Assembly: GCA_029215795.1 (NCBI GenBank)
Contig: JARDYH010000005.1
Location: 158,063,814 to 158,127,813 of the forward strand
Length of the DNA: 64,000 bases
Direction: 5' to 3'
Source: Anniella stebbinsi
Taxonomy: Eukaryota > Chordata > Lepidosauria > Squamata > Anniellidae
In this document: piece after piece, positions 45,201 through 51,820 of the stretch
Numbering within the stretch: the first letter of the stretch is position 1
How the letters are laid out: every line of letters begins with the position of its first letter
Notes under the pieces: generated by a model
What the model was told of the DNA's origin: nothing
Database searches by the model: none
Seen by the model: the letters and a program-made list of their open reading frames with translations, nothing else
Translations under genes and position numbers: made by a program

Positions 45201-48145
45201 TATTTAAGATGCCATTTCTCACTCTGAGCTTTTGTGATGGAACGGGACAGTTTAGGGATCAAAATTTAAAACAGTCACATTAATTGGAAACATGCTTGTT
45301 CTGAAATTGCTGCTGTCTTTTATACTGAACACTTTTTTTAATATATGGAGCTTTGAGACAGGAGAGCCAGGAACAAAACACACACACAAGAATAATTTGG
45401 GCTTCTTTTCTGTTTGCTTCTGTATTTCTGACTTTGCATTTTCCTCTCCAAATATATCTCTGTAATCATTCTGAATTTCCTCTTCAGAATGTTTTTAAAT
45501 GGAAAAAAAGATGGGTGAAACTCACGATGCATCAGTCACCCTAGGTGGTGCATACAACTTGCATGTGGTTCATCTGTGTTAGATGATCATGTCTGAACAG
45601 AAGGGGACCAGTTGGAATAGGCTAGAGTGACCAATTGGAAAGGAGGACAGGGCTCCTGTATCTCTAGCAGTTGTATAAAAAGGGAATTTCAACAGGTGTC
45701 ATTTGTATGCATGCAGCACCTGGTGAGATTCCCCCTTCATCACAACAGATAAAGCTGCAGGAACCCTGCCCTTTTTAGCTAGAGTGACCAGATACACAAG
45801 AGGGCAGGGCTCCTGTAGCCTTAACTGTTGTGATGAAGAGGGAATTTCACCAGTTGCTGCATGCATACAAATGACACCTGCTGAAATTCCCTTTTCTATA
45901 CAACTGCTAAAGATACAGGAGCCCTGTCCTCTTTTTCGTATGTTCACCCTAGAATAGGCTGTAATCCTATGTCTGCTTAACCTAGGATGAAGTAAGCCCC
46001 ATGGAATTCAGTGGGACCTATTCTGAGTAGAAATGTCAAGGATTGCACTGTGAATCTGACATGAGCTTGGTCCCATGGTCTGATCTTGCATGGTCAGGAG
46101 AGGATGGGCTGGGGGTCGTATCTGAGAGCACAGAGCATGCTGGACTTCGTATTTAACCCCACCACCACCTCTCTCATTCCATTATGCAGCTTAAGATTTC
46201 ATTCAGTGAAAACCATCTGGAGAGGACCTTCCAATACCCATCAGAGGGTTCCCTTCTGGAGGAGTTTGGGCCTCTGGAGGAGTCGGAGCCTCTGGCCTAC
46301 ACCAACCCCCATGGGGATGATGAAGAGGAAGAAGAGGAGCTGCTGCTGCTTCACCGGGGCCTCCCTGGCCTGCTGAGGACCAAACCCCTCATTGTGGGTG
46401 AGTATCCAGTAGCCTCTGGAGATAGGTGCCTGGATCATGGCCAATCAGGGGAGTGCTGCCTGCCCACCCACCCCTTTTCCCTACTCTTAGTCCAGGCCCA
46501 GGTTCTTTCCCCTGGCTCGGAGTCTCAAGGTGAGCTGAGACAAGTTGGAAACAGGCTATGCTGATTGGATGGAGAGGAGAGCCTTGTAGACCAACCGTCA
46601 GACTTCACAGAGAGTGAAAACATCACACAAGAGCTGCTATGAGTCTATTGCTAGACCGTACCATTTGAGGCAGCAGATGGGGGATCGAGTGCTTGAATGC
46701 TCCCCCACAGAAAATACTCCCTGCACATAAAAAAGTAGCATATATGTGGAGATGGGCCTCTAGGCTTTATTAGAGAGATTGGGCTATAGAAATGATGATG
46801 ATGATGATAATAATAATAATAATAATTTTGTCTATGTTAGGGGTTTGGGGAGGGGAGGGAGCAGTATTTTTTTGTGAGGGAGCTTTCAGGCATCCAATCT
46901 CCTACCTGCAGTATGAAATGGTAGGAAACTGGTTCAGTTCATATGATCAATTAATGTTATTAAAATGGAGGCTTCTGTGTGATTTAAGATGAGTCTGTTT
47001 TCTGTAATGGTGGTAGAACCCATGTGCTTTTAGATCTAGAAGTTATCTAGAGATATGTTCAATATCAGAGGCATCATGTCTATTTATTCCAGTTGTTGGG
47101 ACATGAGCAGCAGGTTGCTATTGTACTCATGTCCTATTTGTGGGTTTCCCACAGGCAGCTGGTTGCCACTATTTAAATACTGTGCTGGACTAGATGGACC
47201 CTTGGTCTGATCCATGACTCTTTTTATGATCTTACGGAAGGTACCTCTAAGGTCATCTGGTCCAACCTCCTGCCAATGCAGGAAATCCTAGTGAGTCAGT
47301 TGAACCCATGATGATGGTAAGAAGGAATGGTTGTGTTTCTGTGCCAAGCAGAGCTCTCTCCAGCCCAGATCTGCCTCTTTAGGCCAAGCACTTTGAAAAG
47401 AGGTTCAGTCAGTGAGCCTATGGCTGAAAGTACTTAATACTTTTAGTGTTTTATTGGTGATCATAAGGTCTAGAAACATAGACAGCAACAAAAAGAAAGT
47501 TAGGAATCTAGCTTTTTGATCTGCTTTTTTTTGTAATCATGTGGGATTAAGAACAGACTATATTGAGGCAAGATAAAACCCCAACTTGCATCTAGATCTC
47601 TTTTCTTTAGGAGTGTTAGAAAAGAAGGGAGATTTTTTAATTAATTTTTTATTGTAAGTTTCAACAAAACAAAAAAGCAAAAAAATGCAAGTGTAACTGC
47701 ATATTTTAAAGGCATCCGTTTCAAGTATTACATTTGAATATTACATTTTTAAAAATGGGGGGAGTAAATTACACATAAACTTCAGTAAAGGCAGAATAAT
47801 ACAGACCAACTATCCAAATATAAATGCATTCGTGAATGACGCCTATATACCACTCTTTCAAATGTTGCTAGTGTTGTTAGGTCTACAATCCATTGCATTA
47901 TAGGTGAGCATCTTTTCACTGTGTAGATCAGTCTTTTAGCAGTCAAGAGGGGGATTTTTTTAAAACAGGCCCTTAGGGGCTGATACTGATGTTCCATCTA
48001 GTGGCCCTTTTAGGGAAATGCAAGGACACTTGATTCAGTGCTTGGAAAATCTGGATTTAGTGGAGGATGCAAAACACTCGAGACTCTTTGGCAATCTTCT
48101 TTGTTCTTTCTCTTCCCCTTTCCAGATGAGTCCTGTCGGCGGTAA
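4287..48145 (+). CDS. PPP1R18: Phostensin (protein phosphatase 1 regulatory subunit 18), complete coding span in three exons
   Basis: Coding exons are 4287-5912, 46190-46397 and 48126-48145, with phases 0 and 1 at the two junctions. They total 1854 nt, giving 617 residues; I recall human phostensin as about 613. Two WK..ERRR motifs lie near the N terminus (residues 8-20 and 40-52), followed by IGPVHQNPF (97-105), a long Pro/Ser-rich middle, KKRYPT (510-515) and IGGYL (522-526). The PP1-docking motif KISF is at 544-547, then an acidic-to-leucine stretch (585-596), ending in DESCRR. Family knowledge: phostensin targets PP1 to actin filaments and caps their pointed ends. The gene lies head-to-tail upstream of DHX16, the order I recall for mammals. 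The in-frame ATG at 4206 is rejected because it precedes the splice acceptor ending at 4245. TPRN is the closest alternative, but the C-terminal tail and the neighbour favour PPP1R18. Confidence 0.93.
6173..6246. repeat. Short imperfect palindrome
   Basis: The left arm AAGTCATTCCAGTGTAATTCC pairs with the right-arm complement GGAATTGCACTGAAATGACTT, with about 30 bp between them that also partly pairs (TATGAATA/TATTCATA). It resembles a small MITE. Confidence 0.6.
6385..6515 (+). repeat. MIR-like CORE-SINE remnant
   Basis: TTATTCCCATTTTACAGATG followed about 80 bp later by GGGATTTGAACCCAGGTCTC is the typical 3' half of an ancient MIR-type SINE. The copy is diverged, as expected for its age. 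Confidence 0.7.
8990..9395 (+). mobile_element. CR1-type LINE 3' end
   Basis: Shares blocks with other copies in this window: CACTTCCACAAGATGTGGTG, GGCTTTAAAAGGGGATCAGA, the CTATCAGTGGCTACTAGTCC stretch, and the CTGGACTAGA...GATCCAGCA end. Minus-strand relatives occur at about 33880-34140 and 51820-52360. It is a 5'-truncated, non-coding fragment. Confidence 0.7.
13989..14660. repeat. Tandem array of 131-bp units, each containing two long hairpins
   Basis: Units start at 13989, 14121, 14252, 14383 and 14514, and a sixth, truncated unit starts at 14645. The spacing is 131 bp (132 once). In each unit GCCTTGTTCTTGGCTAGCGC pairs with its complement across a GATT loop. A second 20-bp stem, GAGGCTGGAACGACGCACAC, pairs across a loop of about 12 nt. 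Because 131 is not a multiple of three and the units are GC-rich, long overlapping frames appear in all six frames; they are artefacts. Confidence 0.92.
14661..15840. repeat. GC-rich low-complexity tract followed by TG-rich DNA
   Basis: 14661-14740 is dominated by GGCCC and GCGCG runs. 14740-15030 is rich in TGGC/GGCATG words. 15130-15840 is rich in TGTGTG, GTGAGTGTG and a (GAT)n stretch near 15605. No gene was seen. Confidence 0.7.
15845..16165 (+). pseudogene. Fragment of CR1-like LINE reverse transcriptase (thumb region)
   Basis: Frame translation gives words typical of the C-terminal RT region of CR1 elements: MKFNRDKCQVIQVGKR, MHSYKMGDTWL, EKDLGIVVDPKLNMSQQCD, then after a stop-containing lesion a CINRSIASK-like block. 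It is broken by frame changes and stops, truncated on both sides, and nested in the hAT element. Confidence 0.8.
16170..16275 (-). mobile_element. Half copy of the TAGGGTGACC-family hAT MITE
   Basis: CATGCATACAAATGACACTT...GAAATTCCCTTTTC...GGAGCCCTGTCCTCC and a decayed terminus ATGATCACTCTA match the copies at 36089-36422 and 45623-45951. Nested in the larger hAT element. Confidence 0.75.
17288..17420 (+). repeat. 33-bp minisatellite, about four units
   Basis: GGACATGTTG recurs at 17320, 17353 and 17386, exactly 33 bp apart, with the interleaved block CCCCCTTGGGGG. The period is a multiple of three, so frames show an 11-residue repeat. It lies in the right part of the 3.6-kb hAT element and is not thought to be coding. 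Confidence 0.85.
17470..24290 (+). other. PPP1R18 large intron, middle part
   Basis: Contains short lizard-type repeats (about 18560-18645, 18715-18785, 19300-19372), the long palindrome at 18853-19076, an inverted-repeat family fragment at about 20360-20470, and a fragment at about 20560-20705 resembling one near 35650-35890 (GCCACAGGACTC type). No exon was recognised. A poly-G run is near 23858. Confidence 0.55.
18853..19076. mobile_element. Near-perfect long palindrome (MITE-like), arms about 110 bp, 5-nt loop
   Basis: The left arm starts in an A-run followed by GAGAGAAACAAGTCCTCAGG and ends GGGGGTTGTTAGA. The right arm mirrors it from TCTAACAACCCCC to CCTGAGGACCTGTTTCTCTC plus a T-run. 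The loop is CATCT at 18963-18967. There are a few mismatches and small indels. This is a fold-back transposon structure of unknown superfamily. Confidence 0.85.
24295..24560 (-). mobile_element. CR1-type LINE 3' end, diverged, minus strand
   Basis: AACATAAGAACACAGGAAGAGCAGTGCT at the left and the AGAGGCATGC...GCAGGTAGCAT block toward the right follow the order of the better-preserved minus-strand copy near 33880-34140. The copy is degraded. Confidence 0.45.
24596..24630. repeat. (AC)n microsatellite
   Basis: An uninterrupted CA dinucleotide run of about 35 bp. Confidence 0.95.
25015..25245 (-). mobile_element. tRNA-derived SINE, minus strand
   Basis: Read on the minus strand it starts with the TGGTGTAGTGATTGGAGTGC A-box region and has a decayed B-box-like CTGG...CAGGTGATCC. 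The + strand shows TCTCAACAACTCTGAGATACG and CAAAGTCACCCAGCA, words shared with the SINE at 52449-52640. Similar fragments lie at about 28085-28270, 33540-33700 and 41020-41120. Confidence 0.65.
26560..26710 (+). mobile_element. tRNA-derived SINE fragment
   Basis: GAGAGCCAGTGTGTTGGACC, then TTCAGCCATTAAGCTCACTG and CTCACAGGAATGTTGTAAAG are diverged blocks of the same SINE seen at 52449-52640. Confidence 0.6.
27207..27426. mobile_element. Palindromic hAT MITE (CAGTGGCGGCTGGTGGC family)
   Basis: The left end CAGTGGCGGCTGGTGGCTCT is mirrored by GACACCAGTCTCCACTG at the right. The inner arms GGGCTGTGAATCCATTCTGG and GTCAGAACCAGCCAGAAC also pair. The CAGTGG terminus suits hAT. A better-dated sibling is at 53202-53380. 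Confidence 0.75.
27655..30385. repeat. Cluster of palindromic MITE copies
   Basis: Copies of the GGACTACAACTCCCATCA / TGATGGGAGTTGTAGTCC family are at about 27655-27785, 29085-29200, 29905-30035 and 30245-30385. Each is an imperfect inverted repeat of about 110-140 bp. A different, about 210-bp fold-back family (AACATGCTAAGCCATGG type) is at about 29214-29425. No exon was seen between them. Confidence 0.7.
30905..31430. repeat. Fold-back elements rich in TTGGTTATT words
   Basis: TGGGTTCAGACACAACACAA and related words in both orientations (GTTGTGTGG, CATGTTGTGCGG, TGTCGTGTTGTCTAAAC) mark one or two overlapping MITEs. They are related in style to the element at about 54433-54652. Confidence 0.5.
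31440..33200 (+). other. Intron sequence with decayed LINE/SINE pieces
   Basis: A half MITE lies at about 31895-31955. 32560-32790 resembles a LINE 3' tail (GTGAGCCGCTTTCGGGG, then TATAAAATAAAAAG). 33060-33200 contains a repeat shared with about 24770-24900 (GAGAAGGCCCTGCT type). No gene was recognised. Confidence 0.45.
33204..33234. repeat. (CTTT)n microsatellite
   Basis: About eight uninterrupted tetranucleotide units, followed by a T-rich tail. Confidence 0.9.
33355..33475. mobile_element. Palindromic MITE (CCAGATGTTTTG family)
   Basis: TCCAGATGTTTTGAATTTCA is mirrored by TGAAGTCCAAAACATCTAAA around the centre GGCTGTTGGCTATGCTGGC. Confidence 0.8.
33880..34140 (-). mobile_element. CR1-type LINE 3' end, minus strand
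   Basis: Starts with the reverse complement of the family 3' end (CATCTAGTCCAGCACTCTG), passes through CACCCTCCCACCCATGTTCC at about 33950-33969, and ends in GCTATATCTTGTGGTAGAAG. It provides the empty-site counterpart for the insertion at 51964-52316. Confidence 0.75.
34425..34545. mobile_element. Palindromic MITE (CCAGATGTTTTG family)
   Basis: GAACTGCAATTCCCATAATT is mirrored by GATGGGAATTGCAGTGC around a centre containing CCAGCATGGCC. Confidence 0.75.
34768..35120 (-). mobile_element. GCGCAT-rich 353-bp transposon, copy 1
   Basis: Flanked by a 5-bp direct repeat CTAAG (34763-34767 and 35121-35125). The ends GTCCCCTCTACAAG and CTTGTAGAGGCAGC form a terminal inverted repeat whose perfect core is CCTCTACAAG. 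The body has many GCGCATTA/TAATGCGC words. It has the same length as copy 3 (353 bp) and lies in the opposite orientation to copies 2 and 3. No coding potential. Confidence 0.88.
35125..35650 (+). other. C/T-rich intron stretch
   Basis: 35200-35320 is pyrimidine-rich with CCTCC words. Frames here lack any recognisable domain, and no splice-flanked exon was identified. Confidence 0.4.
35651..35890. mobile_element. Nested insertion: hAT-like MITE (35691-35817) inside an older repeat
   Basis: The older repeat reads GGAGTCTTGTGGCACCTTCAAG, is interrupted, then resumes CCTTAAAGCCTAGCAAAC. The inserted 127-bp element begins CAGGAGTGGGCAACTTGTGG and ends CAAGTTGTCCACCCCGG. It is flanked by 8-bp direct repeats CCTTCAAG/CCTTAAAG that differ at one base. 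This assigns the common CCAGATGTTTTG palindromic family to hAT-like elements. Confidence 0.75.
36089..36422. mobile_element. Inverted-dimer hAT MITE (TAGGGTGACCATATGG family)
   Basis: Two about 165-bp monomers lie head to head. TAGGGTGACCATATGGAAAG at the left mirrors TTCCATATGGTCACCCTA at the right, and the centre CCCTCTTGACCAGATATACAAGAGGG is itself symmetrical. Internal words GAAAAGGGAATTTCAGC and GCATGCAGCACCTGGTG occur in both orientations. A clear target duplication is not visible for this copy. Confidence 0.85.
36423..38569 (+). other. Intron sequence with two palindromic MITE copies
   Basis: MITEs of the GGACTGCAACTCCCAT type lie at about 37215-37355 and 37770-37895. An inverted-repeat family fragment (TGTGCCTTTAATAGCA...GCAGGTGAAG) lies at about 37935-38050. 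No exon was recognised in the remainder. Confidence 0.5.
38570..38735 (-). mobile_element. Half (monomer) copy of the TAGGGTGACC-family hAT MITE
   Basis: GGAGGGCAGGGTTCCTGCAG through GCATGCATACAAACGACTC to the terminus CATATGGTCACCCTA at 38735. One arm of the dimers at 36089-36422 and 45623-45951. Confidence 0.8.
38736..40238 (+). other. Intron stretch without a recognised gene
   Basis: A half MITE is at about 39485-39545, and 39540-39720 is CpG-bearing. A poly-A-signal-like LINE tail is near 40140-40225. I saw no domain or splice-supported exon. Confidence 0.4.
40239..41680. repeat. Cluster of SINE and MITE copies
   Basis: 40240-40332 is the short lizard-type repeat (GGCTGCAATCCTATGCATGT start). 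About 40425-40475 is a tRNA-SINE fragment, and about 40505-40680 is a second tRNA-like SINE (GGTTCCTGGTTGAATTCCC as a decayed B box). 40701-40891 is the AACATGCTAAGCCATGG fold-back family. 41145-41275 and 41545-41670 are palindromic MITEs. Confidence 0.6.
42221..42570 (+). mobile_element. GCGCAT-rich transposon, copy 2 (350 bp)
   Basis: Flanked by 5-bp direct repeats CTTAG (42216-42220, 42571-42575). The left end is GCTGCCTCTACACGAG and the right end is CTTGTAGAGGGGGT. More diverged than copies 1 and 3: several GCGC words are altered, and the segment after the middle (about 42440-42530) differs. Confidence 0.82.
42576..45614 (+). other. PPP1R18 large intron, distal part
   Basis: Palindromic MITEs lie at about 43245-43380 and 44098-44235. 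A CR1 3' fragment is at about 43975-44075, a tRNA-like SINE remnant at about 44245-44400, and a LINE tail (TTTTTGTAAACCGC) near 44580-44670. Between 42600-43200 and 44870-45560 I see no recognisable gene. Confidence 0.5.
45623..45951. mobile_element. Inverted-dimer hAT MITE with perfect 8-bp target duplication
   Basis: Flanked by identical 8-bp repeats GAATAGGC (45615-45622, 45952-45959). The left end TAGAGTGACCAATTGGAAAG and the right end GTATGTTCACCCTA are inverted repeats, and the body is two monomers head to head. It lies about 240 bp upstream of PPP1R18 coding exon 2, so the primary transcript would contain a long hairpin there. Confidence 0.88.
46190..46397 (+). CDS. PPP1R18: PPP1R18 coding exon 2, with the PP1-binding KISF motif
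   Basis: The acceptor is TTATGCAG at 46182-46189 and the donor is GTGAGT at 46398. The exon is 208 nt, entered in phase 0 and left in phase 1. It starts LKISFSE, and KISF is an RVxF-type PP1 docking site. It continues with FQYPSEGSLLEE, then DD followed by six Glu and four Leu, and LRTKPLIV. These match the C-terminal part of phostensin. Reading past the donor gives an unrelated tail, so the exon ends here. Confidence 0.93.
46398..48125 (+). other. PPP1R18 second coding intron
   Basis: Holds a microsatellite (about 46788-46826, ATG then ATA units), a CR1 3' fragment (about 47085-47235, ending CTGGACTAGATGGACC), and AT-rich sequence around 47630-47760. It ends in the polypyrimidine tract of the last exon. 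Confidence 0.6.
48126..48145 (+). CDS. PPP1R18: PPP1R18 terminal coding micro-segment (DESCRR, stop)
   Basis: A strong polypyrimidine tract (48095-48123) ends in CCAG at 48122-48125. It is followed by ATGAGTCCTGTCGGCGGTAA. Joined to the leftover G of the previous exon, this reads D-E-S-C-R-R-stop, which is the C terminus I recall for mammalian phostensin. The coding part is only 20 nt, so ORF-based gene finding would miss it. The rest of this exon is 3' UTR. Confidence 0.9.
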
Positions 48146-48433
48146 CCCCGTTCATCCTTCTCCATAGCAGGGAAGGCTGGAATATATCTTAAGGATTCAC
48201 ACCACATTCTGAATCCTTCAGCTGGACTTTGAATCTCTTTCCATCTTCCACTGGCCAACACAACAAGGAAAGAAGCTGGGACCAAGAAAGACTGGGAAAT
48301 GTCACCCTTTTGCTAGAGGCTCTGGATATGTTTTCTTCTTCAGGAGGAGAGAGAGAGAGACAATTACCCTCTCCTCTTTGGGATCCCCCCAATTCTGGCA
48401 CTGAAAATAGGATCTCAGAGGACGCCCCATCCC

Positions 48434-48439
48434 AATAAA
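48434..48439 (+). terminator. Candidate proximal poly(A) signal of PPP1R18
   Basis: AATAAA about 290 nt after the stop codon. The downstream GT-rich element is weak. Confidence 0.4.
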
Positions 48440-49041
48440 AAAGACTAGACAGTAGTGGATACTCCGAATCATATGAGATGCTCCCTAGTCTAGATGGTAG
48501 AGAGGGAGCTCTCAACTGCCACACGGGTTTGATTCAAAGAATCCTTTTTTTCCTATCTCTACACTGCCAGCTGACAAGGATTCTGGTGCAACAGCGTCTC
48601 AGATTTAGAGAGATTTCTTAAAGCTGCCCACAAGTGCAGCACTGAACCTCATAAACACACTGTTGCCATTTCAAACAAGGGCTAATGTCTTTCTTTCATA
48701 TCTTTCTTCCTGCTATCACCCAAACGATGGTTGATGAAACCCTCACTGGGCTGAGGGACTTTTCTATAATTTCCAGGTTACTTCCCCCCCCCCCCTTTCT
48801 TTTTTTTTTTTTAGTAAAGTACCTGGATATTGTCCATCAGGACTTTTAAAGGGAAAAAATACATTCTAATAGCTGCCATATGTTTGAGGGGAGAATAGGG
48901 GGTGGGAGGCACTAGCTTTGAGAGGGGAGTCATTATGTTGGCACACAGCCTATCAGTATTGGAGGGGACTTTATAGCGGGGGGGGGGGTGTCCAACTGTT
49001 CTTTTTTTTTTTTTTAAGCCATTCAAAACAGCATAGCTCTA

Positions 49042-49179
49042 GTTATTAAAGCAAGAGCTGCAGGTAATAAGGCATGTATGTAACTGGGCAAACGGGGAGG
49101 GTCTCTGGGTGTTATTAAAGCAGGAGCACTTGGTATTAAAGCATGGAACTGAGGGCGAACGGGGAAGGGCTATCTCTGC
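49042..49179. repeat. 69-bp tandem duplication (two units)
   Basis: GTTATTAAAGCA(A/G)GAGC starts at 49042 and again at 49111. The units end in similar CAAACGGGGAGGG/CGAACGGGGAAGGG blocks. Confidence 0.7.
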
Positions 49180-50584
49180 ATGCAGACAGAGCTTATTACT
49201 AGTTGGGAGCTTTTCTTTCTCTTTTTAGTTCAGGCAGCCGAGCTTGTGTTTGACATCATTACAAAGGGGAGGCAGCAGTGTGTGGTGATGGTGAACCAAG
49301 TGGAGCCAGGAGGAAAGTGCAGCTTCCTGTTTTACTCACGTCCATTTCCTGTTCAGGATTCAGAACTCATGTGGGATTGAATGAGCATGAATGTCAGAAA
49401 ATGAAGTGGTATTTTGACAAATAGGTGCGTGTGATTTTAAATTATTGTTATTTTACAAACCACATTGATGAGTACTGGCCATTCTTTGCTGCGCAGCATT
49501 TTGAAGGGGGGAAAGCGGACCCAAGGACTAAACTGGGAACGACTTTCAAAATCGATTGAACGCAAAGGAAAGGCAGTTCAACACACTGTCAGCTCTCCAG
49601 AGTTGGCTTCAGGGTTTGGGGGGAACCTCAGGCAAGAGACCACCAGGGGGGCCTTTCATCAGTGGGAGCAGACGGGGTGGCTTACACGACCTGAGGGCAC
49701 ATCCCACAGTCCTCTGCCCACAGGACTTCATGCAGACAAGAGAAGACGCATGCCAGTGCATTGTTGTTCTAGAGTTTTATTGGCAAATGTGGCACTTGTT
49801 TCTGTCAAACCATGTGGAAAATTTATTGGAAGTTCTTCAGAACATCCTCAGTGGGCTCCTTGTTGGTTTCAGAGCATCAGGAATCAGCATCATTGGACAT
49901 CTGCTAAGAATCATTTTTCATTACTACCATCCCCTGGAGCTCCCTGGCCATGACATTCCTCTTCATTGTCACTGCCTGTTCACTGGTCCTCTGAGTGAGC
50001 AAGCAGCAATGGGAGCAAGAAAGAGCAGCAGCCTCTGTATCTTCTCTCTAGGTGGCCCTCCATTTTGAGCACTGAGGCAGAGGGCAAGCAAATTGGCAGT
50101 GGTGACAGTGCTGAGGAGCACGCAGGCCCACTCGGGGAAGCAGGGGGCCACTGATGACATCTTGCCCAAAGCTCCTCCCCACCAAAAAAAAAATACACCT
50201 GGAGCTGCTTTAGGGTCCTAGCAAATACCTCACAGTTTCACCCTCTGGAGCTGGCAATGCAAATCATCCATCATTTTGACTGAAAGTCTAAGAAAGCCGG
50301 AAGTGTCCGATTCAAATTGTAGTTTTAAATTCTTGAACATGTATTTCCCCTCCATTAGGATTCACGAGGCTTGGAGGGAGGTGCTCAGTTAAATGGCTTG
50401 AGGAATGGCACAACTCATCTGTGGGAAAGACTGCAGACTGAGAGAGTGGAGGACTGGCAAATGCATGAAAGCAGAAAGTTGTAGCTTTAGGAGCCTGGTG
50501 ATGAAAAGAATGTGAGTTGAGGGAATGGAAGTATGAATGAGTAGAAGGAGGTAGCGCAGATGGGAAGGGATGGAGAAAATGACA

Positions 50585-50667
50585 CATTTCGTCCCTCTCC
50601 CTTCCATGCTAATTTATCTTTTTATCTGTGTGCACCATTTTTATTATCATTTCCCCTCTTATTTTGC
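50585..50667. repeat. 83-bp block shared with 54138-54220
   Basis: The two blocks align without gaps over 83 bp (CCCTCTCCCTTCCA(T/C)GCTAA...GTGTGCACCATTTTT...CTTATTTTGC) and differ at roughly ten positions. Family unknown. Confidence 0.8.
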
Positions 50668-50854
50668 ACTCCGGGAACAGCCATGCCCAGAACCCATGAA
50701 CGAGTGAGTGAATGATTGAACAAGGCAGAATTTTTTTTCCTTTGGCAAGGTCTGCAAAGATCAATGTATGTGGGGTGAGGGCTGAAGCAGCTGTGTCCAG
50801 CCATTTCCATCAGTGTTTTTTTTAAAATGTGTAATAATTATTATTGTTGTTAAC

Positions 50855-50860
50855 AATAAA
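50855..50860 (+). terminator. Candidate distal poly(A) signal of PPP1R18
   Basis: AATAAA with a downstream GT-rich element, in the sense orientation and not inside a visible SINE tail. Confidence 0.5.
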
Positions 50861-50867
50861 CCAGAAT

Positions 50868-51820
50868 GATGTTGCACGTTGATCTTGTGGTCTTCTGTCA
50901 TCTGTTCACTTTGAATTTGAAATCATTTACTCGCAATATTCATCTAAATCCTGGATGCTGGAGAGAAATAATGGAAGAAAGCCATCGCCCTCCTGCCCTG
51001 CTTCTCAGAGGCTTCAGGTAGGCCATGCAATGTTGGAAAGAAAATTCTGGGCTAGATGGACCTTGGTGTACCCTGTCATTACAGTTGTCTTCATTGCACT
51101 CTGCTAAATGAGGAAGGATCTGTCTTGGTTTGTGGAATCAGAGAAGGGATAAAAAAACTATCACCTCCCCACATCAGGAAAAGCAGTACCATTCACCTAC
51201 CAGACCCCTCCCACTGCCAGATTATTCAAAATAATCCATATCATGGTGTGCCATAGCAGGGGTGGGCAATTTATAGGCCTCCAGATGTTTTAGCTAACAA
51301 CTCCCATGAGCTCTAGCCAGCATAACCAATGTGAGGGATCATGGGAATTATAGGCCAAAACAACAGGAGGGCTACAAGTTGCCCACCCGTGCAGGAGAGC
51401 AAGGTATTCAGTTAGCTCAATTACTTCAGCAAGCAAGCCATGCTGAAAAGGATCTCCCACACTCCAGTTCCTACTAACAGGAAAGATTAAATTATTTTGC
51501 AATATTGATCAATTAGACCAAATGCAAGAAAACCCTGTCGTACGAATTACTGAAATGCCACCCATTGCCATGATTTAGAGCAGTTCCTGATATCTCATTG
51601 TGCTAACAGGAAGGCGTTTCGAAGCAGCCCAGTGCAAAGAAGGGTATGGGGTACGTGAAAAGGCAAGGTGATGATGACTGAATTCAGCCAACTGCTTTCT
51701 TGAAAGAGACTCCTGTTTGTGGAACATCTGCATAATAGGTGCAGCTATAGCAGACTTAGGAATGTTGCACCCTCTGCACAATGGCTCTCACTTCTGCTCT
51801 GTAAATCAGTCAAAAGTGTT
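50868..51820 (+). other. Intergenic DNA
   Basis: A palindromic hAT-like MITE lies at about 51258-51393 (CAGGGGTGGGCAATTTATAG ... AAGTTGCCCACCCGTG). The rest shows no recognised gene. Confidence 0.5.

Larger units (their letters stand above)
48146..50860 (+). other. PPP1R18 3' UTR, possible extent
   Basis: AATAAA at 48434-48439 (about 290 nt after the stop) and AATAAA at 50855-50860 are both candidate poly(A) signals. The second is followed within 40 nt by a GT-rich stretch (GATCTTGTGGTCTTCTGTC), typical of a real cleavage site. Which is used cannot be decided from sequence. Frames at 49465-50068 show no known domain. Confidence 0.45.

Noticed and set aside
44866..45222. 118-codon minus-strand open frame
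   Set aside because: No domain recognised and the surroundings look like decayed repeats. It could be a retroelement remnant, but nothing in the residues supports a call.
49465..50068. Two overlapping open frames of 162 and 170 codons
   Set aside because: No recognisable domain, no clear splice or promoter context, and the position is in the probable PPP1R18 3' region. Either could be chance.
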